Source of the DNA: Morella rubra
Taxonomy: Eukaryota; Streptophyta; Magnoliopsida; Fagales; Myricaceae
Reading direction: 5' to 3'
DNA: 64,000 bases
Assembly (NCBI GenBank): GCA_003952965.2
Contig: RXIC02000011.1
Location: 342,885 to 406,884, forward strand
Part shown: positions 33,365 through 44,079 of the stretch, in pieces
Numbering within the stretch: the stretch's first letter is position 1
Layout of the letters: the number at the start of each line of letters is the position of its first letter
The notes under the pieces: generated by a model
Told to the model about the DNA's origin: nothing
The model's database searches: none
Seen by the model: only the letters and a program-made list of their open reading frames with translations
Program-made: the position numbers and the translations under genes

Positions 33365-35084
33365 CTGCAAGTAAAAGAAAAACAATTGTCACTGGGAGGG
33401 AGAGAATCCAACTTTTGAAATCCTTGTTACATTCCCCCCTCCCCCCACCCCACCCATATGCAAAAAGTTGGGAAAATTCTGAACTTTCTAGAATGGGCTG
33501 TTTGATTGATTGTTCTACTTTTGGCAAAGAATGGAATTGCATTCCTTTCCTTTTCCTTTTCCTTTTCAAAGATTGTTTTCCTTTGTTCTCTCTGTTGTGC
33601 TCTGTATGTGCGCGACCCAAGCTTCGAAGGCTAACAATTCCAACCGAAACCCGAACATAGGTCTGTGATAAAACTATTAGTCCTCTGTACCATCCGTGTG
33701 GGACTTAGCCAGAATCTTGATCAACGTTCTTTGTTTTTTCTGCTCACCCCTGCTAAAATGATGTTCCAAGCGTTACATATAAACATACGATTCACTGGTA
33801 TATATTCACTGGTGGTCAAGGCATTAGACAAAATAAAATCAAAATCTGTCTCAAAACGAACGAATAAGTACATGTATGTTTTGGATGGAATCTTGAACGA
33901 AGGAAAAAGCATGCTTATCTTTATTAAAGAAAAGAGAGGAACAGCATCTGGAGCTGTTTAATTGGCCAATTTTAGATAACTTTGGCTGAACTAGTAAGTT
34001 TGACTGTACCAGCTGCTTCCTGAGCTCTGCTTGAAGATTGTCGCCACAGCTAGATGCTTCTTTTTACTTAAATTGCGGTGAATATGAGAAATTACTAGCA
34101 TGTTAACTGAGAAAAGATACCTGTGTGCACTAGGTATGAGACGAGGACAGGTTTGGCTCTATGGGCGCTGACACTCGGAAAAGTTTGGTCCCCCCCACTT
34201 TCGGTTCCGGAAATTGGTTTGGCATTTTCTGCTCTGTTTTGACGGCCATTAAAATGGAGAAAGACCGTACCCAGATTTGATATGCAGATTCCTCACTGGT
34301 AAATGGAGACAAGCATATAAACGTTGCAGGGAAGAAAAGAAAGAGAATATCATCTAGGCGCTGTCCGACACAAAGAATCGCCCACGACCATAACTGCTTG
34401 GCCTTTGCCGATCAATCACCATCAATCTTAATCAAGAAGTTTCAACAAACATGTAGTAGAGAAAACATGAGGATCTGTATGACCTCCTCCTCAATGTTAC
34501 GTTTTTAGAGAAGAGGGTGGGTGGAACAAGTGACCAGTTGGTACCTTCCTGTACCTCTGCCAAACCCACTAACCTGGACTAAGGGAAATTCTCTGCATTA
34601 GAGCGCCTCTCGTACTCTTTCTTGAATAGGAAGGTTGAACAATATTCTTTCTCTTACCAAAAAATTTCCTAGTATGATGATTTATATTTAACATTACAAA
34701 GTTCATTCTATTTCCTGTGACTTGTCAAACAATTTTCAACATTTCCTCCACCTATTGATAAGAGCCTGTTTTCCTGGATGCAGAGTGTTTCCATGAGGGG
34801 TCCAGACTTCATCCATCTCCGATATAGCCTGAGAGAAGGAGTGAAAGTCTGCGGTTTAATGTGCCAAAGAAGTTAAACTACAACAGCTCTTAAGTAAGCT
34901 CAGGAGTTGACGAGCTCAACAAGGAGCTCAGAGGCAGTGGCATGGGGACCACTGTTTAGAGACCATGTCGGTTCTGTTGCGCTGGCTGTGTAACCCAGTT
35001 GGAATAAAAACAAGTGCCGTCACTCAAAGCTAAAGCCCACACAGACAGCAAGACAAACATCAAAGCATATAGAAACAACAGCGT
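33365..35084. other. Intergenic, no gene recognised
   Basis: Contains a C-run (33435-33455), TTTTCC repeats (about 33544-33566) and short frames with no known domains. Confidence 0.35.
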
Positions 35085-36784
35085 TGACATGAACGGAAAC
35101 GGGATTGCACGAGAGAGCAGCTAGAACAGAGTGATTCAATCTTGTGACGTTCACCATCAGAAAAGCATAATAGTTCTACGTAATTTCTCTTATTCAATAT
35201 AATTTTTAAGGTATGTCTATGAGAAGTTAGGGAAGTTATATTTATACAAAAATAAAGGAGACAAATCTCCACAAATTAGTGCTGAGTTTGGATTAAAAAA
35301 ATTTCTAGTTAAATTTTTTTTGTCAAAAGTAGTGTAGATTATATTGATTGATGAAAAGGTTGCTGTAATTTGTAAAAAATTATTGGAATTTGTAAAAAAT
35401 TATTGAAGTTTGTAAAAAATATTAGAGTCGGTGAAAAAGTAATTGTGAATTTTTTTTTTAAAAAAATTTTGACATCCAAACATAGGTTAGGGCTAGCATA
35501 ATCAAATGACTCAATAAAAAATATATCAAATATTCTAACAGCCCCCTTAAACTCAAGATGATTATCATGAATACTAACTTAAGTTTGCAAACAAGATGAC
35601 AATGACATCTAGAGGCGCAAACCTGCGACACAACAAATTTGCGGTGAAGCGACAAGACAAGAGCTGATGAGGGGCCAGTGCAGAGACAAGATTCATTGCA
35701 CAAAGTGGCAACACAAGATCCAACAGGAGTTGAGACAAAACAAATTCAATGGGGGACAGGAAATCCGTCGGATACGAAGGTGAATTGTGGCTAGAATGCT
35801 GAATACGTGACGAACGACAGCGGAATACTGGACGAGACACAGAAGAAGATAAGGGTGAGTACTGGAACGAATGAAATTGGAATGACTTATTCCATTTTTG
35901 GTTTCGATACTCACCGGAATCAAATATTTGGTTCTGGTTCCATTCCGGTATTGTGTTGGAATAAAACCAGAATTTTCAGAATTGGAACCGAAAATTTCAG
36001 TTTTATTATGTGGGCTTTTTTGGTTAGATATTTTTGAGCCCTAATAAGCCCATTAGGCATTTTGGGTCAAAATTTTATACAATTTTTTTGTTATACATTA
36101 TAAATTAACAATAAATAATGTAAAATAAATTTTCATCTAAAATCTAAAATAAACATTCATCTAAATAAAATTACAAATTCAAAAATTGGCATCAAAAAAA
36201 GTTGTGAGCCCTATTTTAAAATTACAATGTTTTAAACCCTATTTAAAATAAAATAAACTTTCTTCCAAAATCTTAAGTAAAATTACAAAGTTTTGAGCCA
36301 TATTTTTTTAAAAAAAAAAAGGGGGAACCAAAAATTCTAGCTCTGATTCTAGTTTTGATTTCAAAAAAAATTTTCCGGTTAAAATATGTGCCGAATTGGA
36401 ACCAGAACCAGAATCGAATGAATTTCGATTTTGGATACGGAATTTTTTCTGATTTCGGAAGAAGGAAAAGGAAGGATACCTAGCTTTAATATCATATTGA
36501 AATAAACGGAAACATGATTGCACAAAAAGCAAGAGAGAAGCCAAAACAAAACGGTTTAAATCTTGCGACCTACGTCCACAATCGGGAAAGTCTAGAAAAA
36601 CTACATGATTTTTTTTATTCAATATGATTTTCAGTGTATGCTTACAAGAGATAATGGAGAATGTATTTGTATGTGATAGAGGAAACAAATCTCAAAATTA
36701 GGGTGACTTAATCAAATGATGATTCAATCAAGGCTCCTTGATTGATGAAAATCAATCAAAAAATAATTTTTCGAAATATTTAAT
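35085..36784 (-). mobile_element. Small non-autonomous copia-like LTR element
   Basis: Two related terminal repeats lie at 35085-35540 (456 bp including a 208-bp nested MITE) and about 36498-36784. Both share AACGGAAAC-GATTGCAC, TTATTCAATATGATTTT-like and GGAGACAAATCTC-like blocks. Read on the minus strand, a purine-rich tract (AAGGGGGC) abuts the TGTTAGAATATTTG start of the downstream LTR, and a decayed initiator-methionine-tRNA binding site (TGATATTAAAGC, compare TGGTATCAGAGC) follows the upstream LTR. The inside (about 960 bp) has no pol genes. It is a deletion derivative or SMART-like element. Target duplications were not found. Confidence 0.6.
35279..35486. mobile_element. MITE nested in the LTR, TTA target duplication
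   Basis: The ends GTGCTGAGTTTGGAT and ATCCAAACATAGG are imperfect inverted repeats flanked by TTA (35276-35278, 35487-35489). The other LTR has uninterrupted sequence here (AAATTAGGG), which defines the empty site. Inside, TTTGTAAAAAATTATTG-type words repeat. Confidence 0.65.
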
Positions 36785-37270
36785 GGATGGTCCAAAGTGT
36801 TGTAATTAATAGTTAGTATGGACAAATGATAATTCAGAGTGCAAAGTATCAAAACTTTTGTAATTAAAGAGTACAGATTTTATGTATTCCTAAAATTTAT
36901 CAATGTACACTTTGGCAGTATTTAACCCTGAAAATTAGGTTAAGTGGCCAATTTTTCGAGCATTATTTGAAGTATAGTATCTGAGGAAGGTTACACATAT
37001 TAATAAATTTTGGTACTCGAAAACTCAGTGGGATACTTGTAGTTATATATCAATTAACAAATCCTTTTATGCCTATTTTGTCTATTAATGTCTATGTCGG
37101 AATTTCACTGTTCAATTCAAAAATGAAATTATAAAGGCTGATCCTGTGCACCTAAACAAATCTCAGATATACACAACACATATTTGATATTTCAGTCTCC
37201 ATTTTCTGTGGCTTTATATGCTTGAGAAAACATATATATATATATATATATACTAATTTACTCCCAGGTA
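36785..37270. other. Intergenic with AT microsatellite
   Basis: No gene. A (TA)n run lies at about 37230-37251, next to the end of the pararetroviral copy. Confidence 0.4.
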
Positions 37271-37795
37271 TATATCGTTACCAATTTTCAATGCATATAT
37301 CAAAATCATAATCTTCACAATATGCATGAATAATATTATCAATAGGAGATATGTAAGTGTATATGATATATAAGAGGATGTGGGATAAACAGCAATAATT
37401 AATAGATATGCAATTGATATAGGCATGTTACGATTGATACATAAAAAGAGATTTACTAATAAAAACAACTCTTGATTCATATTGAAAACTTACTTGATAC
37501 ACACTGAAAACTTGATACAGTACTTGATCAAACTTGAAAACACACTGAAAATACACTGGATTATATGAAAGATTATGAACAGAGATGATGGAGACTAGAA
37601 AGAGTAGAGAAATATGGACAGCTATGGAAAGATGGAAAGGGAAAGGATGATGTTTGTTTTTGGGAGAGGGTTGGAGGGTTGAAGTTTGAAGGTAGAGAGA
37701 AAGAGAGAGATGCTCGAAGTTAAGGTAGAGAGAAGGTAGAGAGAGATGCTCTGAAGGTTATTCTGAGTCGTGTTTTGAAATGAAGAGGCGAAGGT

Positions 37796-37806
37796 CTTAT
37801 ATAGGG
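37796..37806 (-). promoter_or_regulatory. Candidate pregenomic RNA promoter TATA box of the pararetrovirus
   Basis: On the minus strand this reads CCCTATATAAG and is followed by a leader resembling plant pararetroviral transcript starts (TTCATTTCA about 25 nt downstream) and a CTCT-rich stretch. It lies after the last ORF, where a circular caulimovirid genome has its main promoter. Confidence 0.5.
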
Positions 37807-37978
37807 AAAGAAGGAGAGAGAAAAGACAATAATATCCTTACTTTTGCTTGAACAGTGAAGGGTCTTTTTGGAAGAGTGAACAGTAGAGAAAACAGTAAAA
37901 GGAAGGGTAATATGGGAAATGACGTAATTAATGACATAATATGCTGACGTATTCTGCTGATGTAATCTCTTGCTGATA

Positions 37979-39272
37979 TCAGACTGCTGACGACTGTAAC
38001 TGTGCTATTTCTTCATCCGTAAGCTCCATTTGATATCCTTCATAAGGGTCTTGTGCATCTTGATATTCTGGTACAGGACTTGATATGGCTTGTGCTTCTT
38101 CTGAATCTTCAGAGGATAATTGGGAGAGGACTTCAAGCAATTCTTTCTTATAGTCATCCTTTGATTTTGCTGCTGCTAATTTGGATTGTATTTGACTTTT
38201 TTGGGCTAAAAATTGAGGATGCTGGGATATTTGGTGTTGGGCTTGATTTATGGCTGAAATAATATTTTCAAAGTTATAAACAGACCACCATTTGATATAA
38301 AATTTTTGGGAGAGGACCTTTAAATGGTCTTGTTGGGTAAATATGAATTTCCAACTTAATATCCAGGGTAGTAAATTGAATTGTATATGGAAACGAAGAA
38401 CAATGGGTATTTGTTTAACTCGAGGGTTTTTCATGGCAGGATATTTTGTTAAGGCAGGGGTATCAAAGGGTTCTTTGGACCAATGATCAAAAACCTGTTT
38501 CAAAGTTGTAGGAAATAATTGTTCTGATGAACCAAAACGTTCCACCATTGGATGAACCAACGGGAATAATATCTGCTTGAAAATTTTTAAATCTAATAAC
38601 CATGTGTGACGATGGTTTTGATTATCAAAAAATAATGAAAATGTCCATGCGTAACATAATCATAATATGTAATATTTTTCAAATTTTTGTAAGGTACAGT
38701 CAATGAACGTAAAGTCCTGTCCTTTCTTTTGCAGATATAATCCTTCGTATTGTGAATTTTGAAAAACCTATTCTGGAAGGATCATATTTACAAGGTGTTT
38801 GTTCAAATTCCACAGATTTTGTATCCATTAATATATATTGATAAAATGCTTGTGTAAAGCAGTGATTTTTTGGAAATAGTTCCAACCAGGGGGTAATATT
38901 TGGGAAGCTGTTTGATATGGATCTTGGATACTAATATAAGGTTCTTCAATAATGGTCAGATGTCTGATATAATCTTTTGCAATGATATTATCCATGGATT
39001 GTGGTATAGTGGAGGAAGAAGCAGGATTTTGAATTTTTTGGCTGAAAGTCGTGGATGATATAACAGTGGATTGGAGGAGGTCTAGGGCCAGGTATACGAG
39101 GGGTTGGACCTCGGGATTTGCTATTTGACCAAGGACAGTGAAGGAATTTTGTAATGGAAGATTGTAGGAGTGGGAGTATTGATAGGGGATGGACCACGAA
39201 AGGAAAGGGAAAGGTATTGTCGAAAAAATCTTCATATGATATTTTCTTAGAATTGGAGGATGAAGAACTCAT
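37979..39272 (-). pseudogene. Pararetroviral downstream ORF, function unknown, broken
   Basis: The start region (about 39272) is serine-rich (MSSSSSNSKK). The C-terminal piece (38560-37979) is open for 193 codons, with a glutamine/serine-rich tail. At least two frame changes separate the parts (around 39200-38990 and 38890-38560). No domain recognised; the position matches the extra 3' ORF of some endogenous caulimovirids. Confidence 0.55.
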
Positions 39273-39549
39273 TTTCCCTGTAAAAATTCACGTGTTAAAA
39301 AATCAGGATGGAATTGGATGTTCCTTTGATATGTTCTATATCAAAGTCAAAAACAGAAAGTAATGCTTGCCATCTGGCAAATAAATGTTTGGATGCAAGA
39401 TTTTTAACATCTTTTTCCAAAACTTCTTTTGCTGATTTACAATCAATACGTATTAAAAACTTGATTTAATAAATCATCTTGAATTTTAAAATATAAAGTA
39501 CCAGGGCTAATATTTCTTGTTTAATAGTGCTATATTTTGTTGTGTATAT

Positions 39550-39801
39550 TCATGCATGTGAATGATATCTTACTATTTGTTCAATGGATGTATCATGCAT
39601 GCGTTGTTTTAATATACCACCATAACCAATGTTTGATGCATCCGTTTCTACTATTTTGAATGCATGAGGTGATGCAATTCCTAAACAAGGTAATTGTTTA
39701 ACATGTTTTTTGATTTGTTGTATTATAGCAGTATGTTGATCAGTCCAAGGTGAAGGTTTCTTCTTTAAACGATTAAATAAAGGTTTACAGATTAATCTCA
39801 A
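39550..39801 (-). pseudogene. Pararetroviral RNase H segment
   Basis: Directly follows the reverse transcriptase. It has the ETDAS motif carrying the first catalytic aspartate of RNase H, followed by GYGGIL. The rest of the domain, toward 39300, is interrupted by stops. Confidence 0.7.
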
Positions 39802-39879
39802 ATTTTGATAAAATTCACCGACATAATTTAAACTACCAAGAAAGCGTTGTAATTGTTGTTTATCTGTGATTTTATCAGG

Positions 39880-40560
39880 AAATTTATCAGCAAATTCTAT
39901 TGCACGTGTAAAGGAGTAATAGTTCCTTGATAAATATAGTATGACCTAGAAATCTGACTTTTGTTTGAAATAATTTGATTTTTGGGGCAGATACTACTAA
40001 ACCATTTTGTTCAATAATTTTTTGGAATTTATGTAAATGAAACCAATGTTGTTTAATAGAGTTAGAGAAAATAAGAACATCATCATATATCAAAGCAAAG
40101 TCAGTATATGGTGTAAAAATATCATTCATATATTTTGAAATTCTGATGGAGCATTCTTTAATCAAAGGGCATAACATTCCATTCATAGTGACCAAAAGGG
40201 ACCGTAAAAGCAGTTTTATATCGATCCTCTTCCCCACTTTGAGTTTGATAGAACCTGATTTCATATTAAATTTAGAAAAAATACAAGCATTATGTAATCG
40301 ATTTAATAAATCTTTTTTATTTGGAATAGGATAACGAATCCAACGTAAAGCTTTATTTAAAGGTTTATAGTTGATAACTAACGTGGGACTCCACGTTCTA
40401 ATTCGGCTTTACCCAAACATAAAAAGCAGCACAATTCCATGGTGATTTAAAAGGACGAAAAAGACCTTTTTCTAATAATAATTGAATTTCTTGTTTACAA
40501 CATTCTAATTGTTCTTGATTCATTTGTATTGGTCTTGCTTTTGTAGGTATATTTCGTTCT
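39880..40560 (-). pseudogene. Pararetroviral reverse transcriptase, broken
   Basis: Family blocks run from a segment near 40530-40440 (SPWNCAAFYV) through the catalytic region near 40080 to FLGHTI near 39965. The catalytic motif reads IYDDVL: the residue normally between Y and DD is missing. There is also a stop near 40410 and frame changes at about 40380 and 40270. Confidence 0.75.
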
Positions 40561-40999
40561 GAAAAATCTGGTATAAGGTAAATGAATAATATGCCTTTTT
40601 TTATAAAAGCATTTGGTAAGGTAGAGCATACAGTATCTTCTAATAATATTTGAAACTTTTTAATATCTTCTTGACAAGTGGGCTCTTGAATTTTTTCTTC
40701 AATAGTTTTATATAGGACTTCTTTTTGTAAGAATTGTATATGTTGTTGTTTACGAAAAATTTTATTTTGTAAATGTTGTAAACATATATTTCTTTATGAA
40801 TAGAGACATGTTTAAGTGCTTGTAAATATTTTGTAAAAGGAGGATAATAAAAAGGAAAAGTAACATCTTGTCCTAATATTTTGGAAGTAATACCTTGTTC
40901 TGTAACAATAAAAGGATATAATAGAGCGAGGAAAGGATTTCCTAATATTACTTTAGAAGATAAGTTTTTTACTAATACAAAAGTAGTTTTTGAAAACAG

Positions 41000-41300
41000 A
41001 AACCATTATTACATATATGTACATTTTGTACTTTATAATTAATAGCTAATTTTTGACCGTCAGCTTGGGATAAGCGTTCGTTGTTTTTTCAAAATATTTT
41101 GAATCAATTAAACCTTCTTGTATGCAATTTAGATCTGCTCCAGAATCTACTAATGCTATTGATGTAAAAGTACAATCATGAATACGTATAGTAATTTCAA
41201 TATGCCATTTTTGAAAGATAATACGATCAATGATTTGTAAAAAAGGTTCAAAAGTAGTAGAGATAGAAGGTATAGAAGATGGAGGTAAATCATCAGATAT
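41000..41300 (-). pseudogene. Pararetroviral aspartic protease segment
   Basis: The active-site motif DSGA is encoded at 41147-41136 (minus strand), in the context ALVDSGADLN typical of retroviral-type aspartic proteases. Frame breaks on both sides. Confidence 0.65.
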
Positions 41301-41442
41301 TAATTCAGAAGTAGAAGGTTGTTGTGTTTTAAGAAAACAAATTTCTGTTAATAATTTTTCTGTAATTTGTATAAGATGGTTTGCGTATTTTGTAATTGTT
41401 TAATTTCTTGTTTTTGTATTTGTATTTCTTTATGTAAAGAGG

Positions 41443-41943
41443 CTAAAGTATATTTGTTTGTGGTTCTTTATCAAATCGTTTTAAGACTTCATTAAAATCA
41501 TAATATTTATGTTTAGGTTGATGAGATGATCTTTTTTCTTCATTATGTACAGTTTTCATTTTTATCAAATATTCCTGTTGTAAATTGGGATCTGATATGT
41601 GAGTTATGACATCTAATAATAATTGATCAGTTTGTGATAACATGAATATTTGTTTTTTCCCACATTGACAAATATCATCTAAACAATTATATAATTTAGC
41701 ATGTGAAGAAGAAGATAGGGTATTAGAAGTTTCAGTATCATAAGAAGAGGAAGAGGTATATGATTCATTTAAAAAGATTTTAGCAACTTGTTGTTTTTGT
41801 TCTTCTGTTAATTCTAGATTTTTAATGGCTTTTTTAACATAACATTTAGCGGCAAAATGGCCGGTTTTACCACACTTCCAACAAACAGGGGCTGATTGTG
41901 ATTTATTTTTGTTTTTTATATTTTTACGGAATTTAGGTTTCAA
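41443..41943 (-). pseudogene. Pararetroviral CCHC zinc-knuckle region
   Basis: An open stretch of 166 codons begins with a basic run and then CWKCGKTGHFAAKC (CX2CX4HX4C, at 41883-41842), the nucleic-acid-binding knuckle at the C terminus of caulimovirid coat proteins. A serine-rich segment follows, leading into the protease. Confidence 0.75.
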
Positions 41944-42231
41944 AGGTTTTTAATTTTTATTTCTTTTATAAGAAGATTTATATGGTTTATTTCTATTTTA
42001 TAATATGGTTTTCGATAATGTTTTGAAGGAGGTATTGGATTTGTTGTAAAACATATTGTGCACAAAAACCACCTAATTCTTTACGTGTATTTTTCTTATC
42101 TAATTCTAATGTTTTCTTTAATTTCAAATCATTACATAAAGTTAAACCTGTTTTATTAATAATATTAATTAAAGAACCATTTGTATATTTATTATAATCG
42201 ATAATACCTTTATCATTTATAAGTTTTTGTT

Positions 42232-43066
42232 TTACTTTTTGAGCAAAAGTAGTAGGTAAACCAGCAATAAATTTTTCTTTCCAATAAACTTGATTACAAT
42301 CATCCGTAAAAATACTTTTGTTAAAAAGACATCTTTATACCATCGAAAATCAGCTAAAGTAGGACATTTTAAATTTAATAGAAAATCAGAAGCTCTTTCT
42401 CTATATATTTTAGGATTTCCAACAAAATTTAAAGTTATGGTATATAATAAAGTCATGCAAGAGTCATTTTTTGTATAGCCATCAGTGCCTAATACAGGGT
42501 TATCATCATTATCTCTTTCAACAGCTGTTAATACTAATTGTCTTTCTTCTTCAGTGAGATATCTATCCCACCAATTTTTTAATTGACCAGAAAATCCAGC
42601 AATAATACATTCAGTAATTTCTCTTTCTTTTTTATCATCACTACGTAAAACGCAAGCATACACGGACATTTCATGACATACATTTAATATTTCATATTCA
42701 GAAATGCCATCTATATTCCATTCATAAATATTATGTTCAGAAAAGGCGATGTAGCTATTAAATGTCTTTCTTCATATTGTGTATCTGGAGGGTAGGTCGA
42801 GGATAGTAATTACGATGATTTGTATTATAATATTTATGTGATATTTGTGCATGTTTTTGTCTAGTGTGTAATTTATTTAGATTTAATGTATCAAATTGAT
42901 CTTCTAAAGCATTAATATCTAAATCTTCTAAATCAGTTGACGAATCTTCTTGTTCTGTAGAATTATCAGTATAATTTAAAGTTAATAGGTTATTTTTTGA
43001 TGAGGAACCTACATTTTTTAACTTTTCTGATGAAGTTTTATCATTTAAGGATAATCTTGCTAACAT
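42232..43066 (-). pseudogene. Pararetroviral coat-protein region, broken
   Basis: The frame at 43066-42758 encodes an acidic, asparagine-rich part. After a frame change, 42669-42232 contains the conserved GQLKNWWDRYL block and an FLLNLKCPTLADFRWY segment found in coat-protein cores of endogenous plant pararetroviruses. At least two frame disruptions. Confidence 0.65.
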
Positions 43067-43161
43067 TTCATTTATTTTATCTATTTTTATATCGTATGGA
43101 ATAAGCGAGGTATTTTATTGGGAGGTAAAAACATAGGGGTTTTTTTCAGGATTTGGTAAAT

Positions 43162-43729
43162 TTATTGTTCTATGGATTGTAAATGTTTTCCTATTTGTTG
43201 TAAATAAGTATTAGTATAATTATTTTGTTGTATAATATTATCGAAATTTTTATCATTATTATTTAAAGTATTTGATTTATAAGGAGTTGCAAAATATTGT
43301 TTTGATTGATGATCAAGACTAATAGTTGTTGTAGGAGGATAATATTCATATATTTTTTGACTATTTGTAGTTAACCAGGGTATAGGTTTAGTAAGGACAT
43401 TAAGAGTAGGAGCATATTGTTCAAACCATTGGAAAAAATATATGTCTGTTTGTATATTTTGCATATGTTGATAAGATATGTTTTGTCTAATTTAAACTTG
43501 TTCTTCTTGATTATAAGTAGATAAAAACCATAATCGTTTAACCATATTATGTAAGCATTAAATTCTTCTTGTAAAGTTTTTTATTAATATATATTATTTT
43601 TTGTAAGACATGTATAGTATTATTAGCTGTTGTAATGTAAAAATTTTCTGATTGTGTAGGTGAAGTTTTAATAAAGGGTTCAGAAGGAGATGGATTAAGA
43701 ATGAGATTATCAGAATGTAAGAATTTCAA
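43162..43729 (-). pseudogene. Pararetroviral N-terminal region, unassigned
   Basis: Two short open stretches (43729-43547 and 43464-43162) precede the coat-protein region in the same orientation. They are rich in N, T, Q and Y. I could not place them in a movement-protein or other domain. Confidence 0.4.
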
Positions 43730-43764
43730 ATTATGGTCTGTAGAAATTGTTTAGAGGTGATTGT

Positions 43765-44079
43765 GAGAGTTTATTAATAAGGGAATTGTGTGATTGAGAG
43801 AGTGGAAGATAAGGTTAGTGAGATTGAAGAGATGTATTATATCAGAGATAAGAGATTTGAATTATGATGGTATAGTGAAAAAGGGGAGGAAATGATCAGA
43901 TTGAAAAAGATGGATGAGAGATTGACTTATCTTTTTTGAAGATACAAGTGACAGAAACCTCTATTATGTGAGTTCAAAACCAACTTAATTATATCAAAAA
44001 AAATGGGCTTTAATAATACATTTTATTTAGGACGGATGGAAGTAATGAAGTAATTCCCACTCCTTGGTCATAAATAAGA
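43765..44079. other. Flank of the pararetroviral copy, possible Stowaway-like end
   Basis: Non-coding. A short TATTTAGGACGGATGGAAGTAAT at about 44024-44046 resembles the ends of Stowaway/Mariner MITEs (GGGACGGAGGGAGTA), but no partner end is seen. The sequence character changes just after this. Confidence 0.3.

Larger units (their letters stand above)
37270..43764 (-). mobile_element. Endogenous pararetrovirus (Caulimoviridae), degraded
   Basis: On the minus strand the order is an N-terminal region, a coat-protein-like region, a CCHC zinc knuckle, aspartic protease, reverse transcriptase, RNase H, a downstream ORF, and then a promoter with its leader. This order and the lack of an integrase fit a caulimovirid. 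The large size and single downstream ORF suggest a florendovirus-like member (inference). Frameshifts and stops occur throughout. A movement-protein domain is not recognised, so the copy may lack its 5' part. Integration junctions are approximate. Confidence 0.8.
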
